Assembly (NCBI RefSeq): GCF_001280125.1 | Contig: NZ_LGEG01000244.1 | Location: 62,001 to 126,000, forward strand | DNA from: Streptomyces sp. NRRL F-6492 | GTDB taxonomy: Bacteria > Actinomycetota > Actinomycetes > Streptomycetales > Streptomycetaceae | Reading direction: 5' to 3' | DNA: 64,000 nucleotides | Shown: positions 18,078 through 25,235 of the stretch, one piece after another | Layout: every line of letters begins with the position of its first letter | Position numbering within the stretch: the first letter of the stretch is position 1 | Notes under the pieces: model-generated | Database searches by the model: none | Told to the model about the DNA's origin: nothing | What the model saw: the letters and a program-made list of their open reading frames with translations, nothing else | Program-made: the position numbers and the translations under genes

Positions 18078-18977
18078 CTATACGCACCACCAGAGGAAAC
18101 GGGTGCAGGTGGGCGTCGGCTCCGGGGACGGGGTGACGGTCGGCGCGGGGCCGGTGGCCGGAGGCGTGGGCGTTCCCGGCTTTCCGGGGTTTCCGGGCTC
18201 TCCGGGGTTCCCCGGCCCTCCCGGACCGGAGGGCGTCGGGTCGTCCGCGGACGGGGTCGTGTCGGGCGAGCCGGACGGCGGGGCCGACTCCGTGGCGTCC
18301 GGCGACTGCGCCGGGGCGCCGCCGCCCTGACCGGCGGCCGGACCGGGGCCGGAGCCGGATCCACCGGAGCCGTGGCCGGGCGCGGGGCCGGAGCCGGGTC
18401 CCGTCCCCTTGACCGCCCCCGGTCCCGTACCGACGCCCGCGGCGGATTCCGCGCCGGTCCCGGCGGTGGAGTCCGCGCCGACCTGGCGGGGACGGGTGGA
18501 CGCGGAGCCCGGCGCGTCCGTCACCGGGGCCGGGCCGGAGCCGTCCGGCGCTCCGGTGGTCTCGACGGGGTCGGGCGGCAGCGGGGTCTCGGTGACCTCC
18601 AGCTCCTGGACGGCCGTGGCGGCGCCGCCCGGCGGCGGCTCCTCCAGGGCCAGTTTCGCGAGGCTCAGCGTGCCGGCCGCGAGCACCAGGCCCATCGTTC
18701 CCAGCAGGACCGTGCGGCCCCGGCGCGTCCGCGACCGCCTCCCCCGGCGCGCGGAACGGCCCCGCGCGGCGGTGCGGGCGGCGCGGCGGCCGCCGGCGGA
18801 CGGGCGGGGCTGCTCGACGACGTCCAGTTCGTAGACGTGCTCGGGAGCCGCGGCCGGGGCCGGCCGGGGAGCGGTGACGCGGGGGGTCTCGTACCGCAGT
18901 TCCTCCACGGGGGTCCCGCACCCGGCACAGGCGAGGGCCCCGTTGAGATGCCGCCGGCACGCGTGGCAGTAGTCCAT
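18078..18977 (-). CDS. Zinc-ribbon, single-pass membrane protein with long Pro/Gly/Ser-rich exterior (SCO2400-like)
   Basis: 299 residues. N-terminal zinc ribbon with two CxxC pairs (YCHACRR and CAGCGTP), an Arg-rich stretch (about 80-105), one membrane segment (TVLLGTMGLVLAAGTLSLA), then about 170 residues of low-complexity Pro/Gly/Ser/Thr sequence, ending CTRFLWWCV. The ribbon would be cytoplasmic and the tail outside. I recall similar proteins in Streptomyces (SCO2400 family) with no known function. The collagen-like GNPGEPGNPGKPG stretch near the end is notable. Confidence 0.75.
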   Translation of the reverse strand: MDYCHACRRHLNGALACAGCGTPVEELRYETPRVTAPRPAPAAAPEHVYELDVVEQPRPSAGGRRAARTAARGRSARRGRRSRTRRGRTVLLGTMGLVLAAGTLSLAKLALEEPPPGGAATAVQELEVTETPLPPDPVETTGAPDGSGPAPVTDAPGSASTRPRQVGADSTAGTGAESAAGVGTGPGAVKGTGPGSGPAPGHGSGGSGSGPGPAAGQGGGAPAQSPDATESAPPSGSPDTTPSADDPTPSGPGGPGNPGEPGNPGKPGTPTPPATGPAPTVTPSPEPTPTCTRFLWWCV

Positions 18978-19147
18978 GGGGCCCGCAGGCTATGCGGCCC
19001 GGCACGCCGTCAGATAGGCGCGAACGTGAGGATCCTGTGAGGAAACCGCAGGTCGACGGCGGTGCGTCGCGATTCTCCCGCTTCGGGAAGGATCGCCTCC
19101 GGTTCCCTCCCGACCCTCCGGAACCGACCGGCTGCGGACGGTTCACC

Positions 19148-19251
19148 CCACCGCGAAGCCTCGGCGTGGAGTCCCACCGCGAAGCCTCGGCGTGGAGTCC
19201 CACCGCGAAGTCCCGCCATGGAGTCCCACCAGGCAGCCCCGCCACGCAGCC
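19148..19251. repeat. 26-bp tandem repeat upstream of mbl
   Basis: Four 26-bp units, the first two identical, each starting ccaccgcgaag and ending tggagtc (the last diverged). They lie in the 428-base gap before mbl. The rest of this gap shows no gene I can support. Confidence 0.85.
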
Positions 19252-19405
19252 CCGCCACGGAGGGGACGCCCCCGAAACCACCTCCGATCCTCTCGGACCC
19301 CGGCCGGAGCAGCCCAGCGCGCGCCAGGGGCCGGAGGGCCCGACGATGCGAAGAGGACCGCGCACCACCTCGCACGTGCCGGCACCGCACTCCGGAGGAT
19401 CCGCC

Positions 19406-20479
19406 ATGACCGTCAGCCTTGAGCAGCTGCGCCGCTGCCATGTCGCCGTCGACCTGGGTGCCTCCCGCACCCGGGTCTTCGTCAAGGGCGCCGGACTCGT
19501 CGTCGACGAGCCGAGCGTCGCCGCCGTCAACACCCGTACCGGCGCGCTGATCGCCGTGGGCGAGCTGGCCGAGAAGATGACCGGCCGCACCCCCGACTAC
19601 ATCCGGGTCGTACGCCCGGTCTCGGGCGGCACGGTCGTCGACATCGAGATGGCGCAGCGGATGCTCCGTCACCTCCTGGGCGAGAAGCTGCGCCGGCAGC
19701 TGCGCCGCAAGCCCCGGCTGCGCGCGGCCGCGTGCACCCCGCACGGCAGCGACCCGCTGGCGCAGCGCGCCACCGTGGAGACCCTCGTGGGGCTCGGGGC
19801 GCGCCGGGTCGAGCTGGTCGACACCCTGATCGCGGCGGCCGTGGGCTGCGGGCTGCCCGTCGAGCAGCCGACCGCGACCATGATCATGGTCTGCGGGGCG
19901 GCGACCACGCAGGTCGCGGTGCTCTCGCTCGGCGCGATCGTCACGGCGGAGCGGATGCCGATCGGCGGTGACGCCATCGACCACGCGATCATCCAGCACC
20001 TGCGCCACCACCACGAGCTGATGCTGCCGAGCCAGTCGGTGCGTCCGCTGCAACTGGCCCTCAGCGGCAACGGCCTGACGCCCCTGGGCCCGGCCTGGAC
20101 CGAGATCCACGGCCGGGACGTCGCCACGGGCCTGGCCCGTTCGGTGACCGTCGACACGGCCGCCGTGCGGGAGGCCATCCACACCCCGCTGACGTCGGTC
20201 CTCGACGGCATCGGGAAGGTGCTGCGGGACTGCCCGCCGGACCTGGTGGCCGACCTCGCGGACCGGGGCATCATGATGGTCGGCGGCTCCGCCCTGCTGC
20301 CGGGCCTCGACCAGATGCTGCGCGAGGCGACCGGGATGCCGGTGCACATCGCCGAACGGCCGGACGTGTGCGCGGTCCTGGGCCTCGGCGCGATGCTGGA
20401 GGGCAGGGTCGAGCCGATGGTCCTGGACCCGCTGTCGGTGCGGGACCCCTTCGCCGAGGAGGAGGAAGGGGAGGAGTGA
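19406..20479 (+). CDS. mbl: MreB-like actin homologue (Mbl)
   Basis: 357 residues. Actin-fold ATPase of the MreB/Mbl family: phosphate-1 region VAVDLGASRTRVFVKG, PDYIRVVRPVSGGTVVDIEMAQRMLRH, phosphate-2 VCGAATTQVAVLSLGAIV, GGDAIDHAI, and the adenosine motif MMVGGSALLPGLDQ. The typical acidic residue region after phosphate-2 is altered (CGAATTQ rather than IGGGTTE), so it diverges from canonical MreB. In Streptomyces, Mbl works with MreB in spore-wall assembly. ATG has GGAGGA 7 bases upstream. Slightly longer than usual, with an acidic tail EEEEGEE. Confidence 0.85.
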   Translation: MTVSLEQLRRCHVAVDLGASRTRVFVKGAGLVVDEPSVAAVNTRTGALIAVGELAEKMTGRTPDYIRVVRPVSGGTVVDIEMAQRMLRHLLGEKLRRQLRRKPRLRAAACTPHGSDPLAQRATVETLVGLGARRVELVDTLIAAAVGCGLPVEQPTATMIMVCGAATTQVAVLSLGAIVTAERMPIGGDAIDHAIIQHLRHHHELMLPSQSVRPLQLALSGNGLTPLGPAWTEIHGRDVATGLARSVTVDTAAVREAIHTPLTSVLDGIGKVLRDCPPDLVADLADRGIMMVGGSALLPGLDQMLREATGMPVHIAERPDVCAVLGLGAMLEGRVEPMVLDPLSVRDPFAEEEEGEE

Positions 20480-20533
20480 CCCTCCGGCGTACCCGAAACG
20501 CCAAAAAGGTCCCGTTCGTACGACAATGAGACC

Positions 20534-22156
20534 ATGACGCTCATGGATGAGGACAGGGCCGGGGGTAGGGGCGAGGGTTCCTCCGGAGGCCCGGACGCGG
20601 ACCCGCCCCGTCTCCCCCTGCTGCTCGAAGCGGTCCTCAGCGTCGGTACGGACCTCGAACTGCGGGCCACGCTCCAGCACATCGTGGACTCCGCCACCGA
20701 GCTGATCGGCGCCCGCCGCGGCGCGCTCGGGGTCGTCGACCCCGAGCGCCACCGGCTCACCGAACTCTTCACCGCCGGCACGACGGAGGAGGAGCGGCGG
20801 CGCGCCGGCCGCCTCCTCGACGGCGACGCCGGTTTCCTCGACGGCGGCACCGGCTTCCTCGACGGCGACGCCGGTTTCCTCGACGGCGGCACCGGCCTCC
20901 CCTCCGGGGACCCGCGGCCGCCGCGGGCCGACGACCCGACGGCCGCCGGTCCGCGCTCCTCCGGCGCGCCCGAGGGCCCCCCGGAGACGCACGCCTTCCT
21001 GGGCGTCCCGATCCGGGTCCACACCGAGGTCTTCGGCAACCTCCGCCTCACCGGGAAGCGTTCGGGCCGCTTCACCGAGGAGGACCACGCCCTGCTCCGG
21101 GTCCTCGCCTCGCAGGCCGGGATCGCCATCGGCAACGCCCGCCTGTACGAGACGGCCCGGCAGCGGGAGCGCTGGATCGAGGGCGCGGCCGCGGTGACCA
21201 CGGCCCTGCTCACCGGCGCGTCCGCCGAGAACGCCCTGACGACCGTCGCCGAACGGGCCCGCGTCCTCGCGGGCGCCTCGGCCGGGGTGGTCCTCCAGCC
21301 CACCCCCGAGGGCGGGATGGAGATCGTCGCCGCCTCGACCCGGGACGACCCGGGCGACCTGATCGGCACGACGATCGCGCCCGGCTCCCCGGTGCTCGTC
21401 CAGCTCCTCGGCGGGGAGCCCGTCTTCGTCGAGGACTCGGCGACCGACCCGCGGATGACCACCCACGTCCGGTCCCGTTTCGGCCCGTCGATGATGCTGC
21501 CGCTGCGCAGCGGCGGGAAGCTCATCGGCACCCTCGCCCTCCCCCGGCGGCGCGGCGACCGGCCGTACTCGGCGGTGGACCGGCTGCTCGCCTCGCAGTT
21601 CGCCTCGCAGGCGGCCCTCGCGCTCGTCCTCGCGGACGCGCGCCACGACCGGGAGCGGCTCGCGGTGTGCGAGGACCGGGACCGGATCGCCCGTGACCTG
21701 CACGACCTGGTCGTCCAGCGCCTGTTCGCCACGGAGATGATGCTGGAGTCGACCCGGCGGCGGGCGGCGGACCCCTCCGAGGAGAACGCGCTGCTGGGCC
21801 GGGCGGTGGACGAGCTGGACTCCACGATCCAGGAGGTCCGCACGGCCATCTTCGCGCTCCAGCAGCCCCCGGCGGACGCGCCGACGACCTTCCGGGGACG
21901 GGTGCTGCGCGAGACCGGCGGGGCGGCGGTCCTGCTCGGCTTCCAGCCGTCCGTGCGCTTCTCCGGCGCGGTCGACGCCCTCGTCGACGAGGCGACGGAG
22001 GGAAGGCTGCTCGGCGTCCTGCGCGGGGCGCTCGCGGCGGCGCACCGGCGGCCGGGGATCGGGGCGGTCGCCGTCGGGGTGACGGCCGGGGACGGGGGCG
22101 TCCGGCTGCGGGTCGAGGACGACGGGACCCCGCCGACCGTGGTGACCTGGCCCTGA
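20534..22156 (+). CDS. GAF-domain histidine kinase-like protein with truncated ATPase domain
   Basis: 540 residues, cytoplasmic. Two GAF domains (about 40-205 and 215-370), then a HisKA_3 dimerisation domain with the phospho-acceptor His390 in RIARDLHDLVVQRLF. The last part aligns with a HATPase N-box and D-box (LLGVLRGALAAAH..., VRLRVEDDGT), but the N-box asparagine is replaced by alanine and the chain ends about 10 residues after the D-box, so the G2 box and ATP lid are missing. It probably cannot autophosphorylate. GAF1 carries four 7-residue repeats (DGDAGFL/DGGTGFL) in a loop at about 96-123. No response regulator gene is adjacent. The start could be the ATG at 20534 or 20543. Confidence 0.85.
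   Translation: MTLMDEDRAGGRGEGSSGGPDADPPRLPLLLEAVLSVGTDLELRATLQHIVDSATELIGARRGALGVVDPERHRLTELFTAGTTEEERRRAGRLLDGDAGFLDGGTGFLDGDAGFLDGGTGLPSGDPRPPRADDPTAAGPRSSGAPEGPPETHAFLGVPIRVHTEVFGNLRLTGKRSGRFTEEDHALLRVLASQAGIAIGNARLYETARQRERWIEGAAAVTTALLTGASAENALTTVAERARVLAGASAGVVLQPTPEGGMEIVAASTRDDPGDLIGTTIAPGSPVLVQLLGGEPVFVEDSATDPRMTTHVRSRFGPSMMLPLRSGGKLIGTLALPRRRGDRPYSAVDRLLASQFASQAALALVLADARHDRERLAVCEDRDRIARDLHDLVVQRLFATEMMLESTRRRAADPSEENALLGRAVDELDSTIQEVRTAIFALQQPPADAPTTFRGRVLRETGGAAVLLGFQPSVRFSGAVDALVDEATEGRLLGVLRGALAAAHRRPGIGAVAVGVTAGDGGVRLRVEDDGTPPTVVTWP
20816..20899. repeat. 21-bp tandem repeat, four units, inside the GAF kinase gene
   Basis: Alternating units encoding LDGDAGF and LDGGTGF; 4 x 21 bp, in frame. 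Confidence 0.9.
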
Positions 22157-22228
22157 GGCGGGCGCGGGACCTCCCCGTACGGAGCAGTCCGGCGCGCCGT
22201 GCCCCCGGCCGGGATCTTGACTGGAGGG

Positions 22229-23464
22229 GTGGACACCGACACCAAGCCCCCTACCACGGCGGCCTACCGCAATCTGGTGATGGCCACCATCGGCTTCACG
22301 CTCACCTTCTGGGCGTGGAACCTGATCGCACCGCTCGCGAGCTGGTACGGCGACCGGCTCGGCCTCAGCTCCTTCCAGCAGTCGCTGCTCGTCGCGGTGC
22401 CCGTCCTGGTCGGCTCGATCGGTCGCGTCCCGGCCGGCGCGCTGACGGACCGGTACGGGGCGAAGATGATGTTCCCGCTGTTCTCGGCGCTGACGATCGT
22501 CCCCGTGCTGCTGCTCACGGTGGTCAAGGACAACTACGGCCTGCTGCTGGTCGTCGGCTTCCTCCTGGGCCTGGGCGGCACCACGTTCGCGATCGGCATC
22601 CCGCTGGTCAACTCCTGGTTCCCGCCCGCCAAGCGCGGTCTGGCGCTCGGCGTGTTCGGCATGGGCATGGGCGGCGTGGCGCTCTCCGGCTACTTCACGC
22701 CCCGGATCGCGAAGCACGGCGAGAACCTGCCGTTCCTCGTGGTGGCGATCGCGCTCGCCGCGTACGCGGTGCTCGCCTTCTTCCTCATCACCGACCGGCC
22801 CGACCGGCCCGTGCCCACCGCGTCGCTCGCGACCCGGCTGGGTTCGGCGGCGCGGCTGCGGGTGACGTGGGAGCTGTCGGCGCTGTACGCGATCGGCTTC
22901 GGCGGCATCGTGGCGTTCGGCGTGTACCTGCCGACGTACCTGAAGACCTGGTACGAGCTCGACCCGACGGACGCGGGCACCAAGGCGGCCGGCTTCGCCC
23001 TGGTCACCGTCGTCTTCCGGCCGATCGGCGGCTGGCTCTCGGACCGGTTCCACCCGGCGCTCGTGACGGCCGCCGCGCTCGGCACGGCCGCCCTGTTCGC
23101 GATCGTCCAGGCCTTCGACCCGCCGCTGTACCCGGGCGGCACGATCGCCCTCCTGGTGATGGCGGCCGGGCTCGGCACGTCCAGCGGCTCGGTCTTCGCC
23201 CTGGTCTCCCAGGTCACCCCGCAGGCCAAGGTCGGCAGCGTGACCGGCATCGTCGGCGCGATGGGCGGCCTGGGCGGCTTCCTGCCGCCGCTGGTGATGG
23301 GCGCGATCTACAGCGCCAAGGACTCGTACTCGATCGGGTTCATGCTCCTCTCCGACCTGGCGCTCGCGGGCTGCGTGTACGCGTACGGGCGGATGCGCGG
23401 GATCCGGCCGGGCGGCGAGGAGCCGGAGCCCGAGCCGGTGAGGACGGCGGCGGGCCGCCCTTGA
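22229..23464 (+). CDS. NarK-type nitrate/nitrite MFS transporter
   Basis: About 411 residues with 12 predicted membrane segments. Motifs of the nitrate/nitrite porter family: FTLTFWAWNLIAPLASWYG, GRVPAGALTDRYGAK, GLGGTTFAIGIPLVNSWFPPAKRG, and ASSGS-like GLGTSSGSVFALVSQVTP. Should move nitrate in or nitrite out across the membrane. The start is uncertain: the GTG at 22229 abuts a GGAGGG, too close to be its ribosome site, and a GTG at 22199 is the alternative. It may feed the NasA reductase encoded 40 kb away. Confidence 0.85.
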   Translation: MDTDTKPPTTAAYRNLVMATIGFTLTFWAWNLIAPLASWYGDRLGLSSFQQSLLVAVPVLVGSIGRVPAGALTDRYGAKMMFPLFSALTIVPVLLLTVVKDNYGLLLVVGFLLGLGGTTFAIGIPLVNSWFPPAKRGLALGVFGMGMGGVALSGYFTPRIAKHGENLPFLVVAIALAAYAVLAFFLITDRPDRPVPTASLATRLGSAARLRVTWELSALYAIGFGGIVAFGVYLPTYLKTWYELDPTDAGTKAAGFALVTVVFRPIGGWLSDRFHPALVTAAALGTAALFAIVQAFDPPLYPGGTIALLVMAAGLGTSSGSVFALVSQVTPQAKVGSVTGIVGAMGGLGGFLPPLVMGAIYSAKDSYSIGFMLLSDLALAGCVYAYGRMRGIRPGGEEPEPEPVRTAAGRP

Positions 23465-23465
23465 G

Positions 23466-23640
23466 GGGCTCTCGGCGGCGGGCCGTTCCGGAGGACGCCT
23501 CGGGGGCGGGTCGTCCCTGAAGCGTTCTCGGCGGGCCGTTCCCGACCCGAGAAGGCCTCGGCGGCGGGCCGTCCCTGAGGGGCTCTCGGCGACCGTCCCT
23601 GAGGCGGTCTCGGGGGAACGTCGGGGGAAGCTCGGGGCAG
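23466..23640. repeat. Degenerate 27-30-bp repeats upstream of matB
   Basis: Five to six imperfect copies of a unit with ctcggcggcgggccgtccct and tgagggg fill most of the 264-base gap between the transporter and matB. Confidence 0.65.
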
Positions 23641-23728
23641 GGGCCCGGGAAAGGCTTCGGCGTGTGGGCAGGATTGCTCCCGACGATCCTTGGCGAGACC
23701 CCTCGCCCCGACCCGAGGAGGACGACCG

Positions 23729-25189
23729 GTGAGCGCTCTCTTTCCCGCCGTCGCCGCCCGTTCCGACCGGCCCGCGCTGCGCTGCGGCGCGGACGCGCTG
23801 ACGTACGGGGAGCTGGCGCGGACCGCCGGCGCCCTGGCCGCCCGGCTCGACGGCCTGGAGCGAGTGGCCGTCTGGGCCGCGCCGACCGCGCGCACGGCGG
23901 TCGCGGTGGTCGCCGCCCTCCTCGCGGGCGTCCCCGCCGTGCCGCTCAATCCGCGCACGGGCGAGCGGGAGCTGGCGCACATCCTCGGGGACAGCACGCC
24001 CGGCGCGGTGCTCGCGGCCCCCGGGGACGTCCTGCCGGCGGGGCTCGCGGCGCTCCCCCGGATCGACGTGGGGCTCGACGACCCGGGCCCCCTCCCGCGG
24101 GCCGGGGAGAAGGAGACCGACCCCGAGTCCCCCGCCCTGGTCGTCTACACCTCCGGCACCACGGGCCCGCCCAAGGGCGTCCTGCTCTCCCGCCGGGCGG
24201 TCGCCGCCTCGCTGGACGCGCTCGCCGAGGCCTGGGCGTGGACGTCCGACGACGTCCTCGTGCACGCGCTGCCGCTGTTCCACGTGCACGGGCTCGTCCT
24301 CGGGATCCTGGGTCCGCTGCGGCGGGGCGGCGAGGTCCGGCACCTGGGCGCGTTCTCGGTGGAGGGCGTGGCGCGGGAGCTGGGCGCCGGGGGCGGCACG
24401 GTGCTGTTCGGGGTGCCGACCATGTACCACCGGCTCGCGGACGCCCTCTCCGGCGACGAGGGGCTGGTCCGGGCGCTGGCCGGGGCGCGGCTGCTCGTCT
24501 CGGGCTCGGCGGCGCTGCCGGTCCACGACCACGAGCGGATCGCGGCGGCGACGGGCCGGACGGTCGTGGAGCGGTACGGGATGACCGAGACCCTGATGAA
24601 CACCAGCGTGCGGCCGGGCGGAGAGCCCCGGCCGGGGACGGTCGGGACCCCGCTGCCGGGCGTGGAGCTGCGGCTCGCGGACGAGGACGGCTCGGTGCTC
24701 GGCGCGCGGGACGGGGAGACGGTCGGGGAGGTGCAGGTGCGCGGGCCGAACCTGTTCTCCGGCTATCTGAACCGGCCGGAGGCGACGGCCGCGGCCTTCG
24801 ACGGGGACTGGTTCCGCACCGGCGACATGGCGGTGCGGGAGGCCGACGGGACGGTGCGCCTGGTGGGCCGCCGGGCGACCGACCTGATCAAGAGCGGCGG
24901 CTACAAGATCGGGGCGGGCGAGATCGAGAACGCGCTCCTGGACCATCCGGGGGTGCGGGAGGCGGCCGTCACCGGCGAGCCCGATCCGGACCTGGGCGAG
25001 CGGATCGTGGCCTGGGTGGTGCCCGCCGACGCGGAGGAGCCGCCGGCGGAGTCGGAGCTCGCGGACCACGTGGCCGGGCTGCTCGCCCCGCACAAGCGGC
25101 CCCGGACGGTGCGCTATCTGGAGGCCCTCCCGCGCAACGACATGGGGAAGGTCCTGAAGAAGGCGCTGTCGGCGGCGGGGCGGGCATGA
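23729..25189 (+). CDS. matB: Malonyl-CoA synthetase MatB
   Basis: 486 residues. Adenylate-forming ligase joining malonate (and methylmalonate) to CoA with ATP. P-loop YTSGTTGPPKG, A5 motif ERYGMTETLMNTS, A7 region WFRTGDM, and the catalytic-lysine motif NDMGKVLKK. The block PLFHVHGLVLGILGPLRRGG and SGSAALPVHDHERIAAATGR closely match the S. coelicolor MatB sequence (SCO2444) as I recall it. GTG at 23729 has GAGGAGG 7 bases upstream. Single gene, convergent with the subtilisin gene. It supplies extender units for lipid or polyketide synthesis; no polyketide cluster is visible nearby. Confidence 0.9.
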   Translation: MSALFPAVAARSDRPALRCGADALTYGELARTAGALAARLDGLERVAVWAAPTARTAVAVVAALLAGVPAVPLNPRTGERELAHILGDSTPGAVLAAPGDVLPAGLAALPRIDVGLDDPGPLPRAGEKETDPESPALVVYTSGTTGPPKGVLLSRRAVAASLDALAEAWAWTSDDVLVHALPLFHVHGLVLGILGPLRRGGEVRHLGAFSVEGVARELGAGGGTVLFGVPTMYHRLADALSGDEGLVRALAGARLLVSGSAALPVHDHERIAAATGRTVVERYGMTETLMNTSVRPGGEPRPGTVGTPLPGVELRLADEDGSVLGARDGETVGEVQVRGPNLFSGYLNRPEATAAAFDGDWFRTGDMAVREADGTVRLVGRRATDLIKSGGYKIGAGEIENALLDHPGVREAAVTGEPDPDLGERIVAWVVPADAEEPPAESELADHVAGLLAPHKRPRTVRYLEALPRNDMGKVLKKALSAAGRA

Positions 25190-25192
25190 GGA

Positions 25193-25219
25193 GGCCGGGC
25201 CCCCGGAGGGAACCCGGCC
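25193..25219. terminator. Terminator between matB and the subtilisin gene
   Basis: GGCCGGG / CCCGGCC stem with a 13-base loop in the 49-base gap between convergent genes. Confidence 0.6.
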
Positions 25220-25235
25220 CCGTGTTCCGTCCGGG

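Noticed and set aside
19010..25093. Very long minus-strand open frame (over 2,000 codons) opposite mbl, the GAF kinase, the transporter and matB
   Set aside because: Low-complexity Arg/Gly/Val-rich product with no domain, no ribosome site, and opposite well-supported genes; a high-GC shadow frame.
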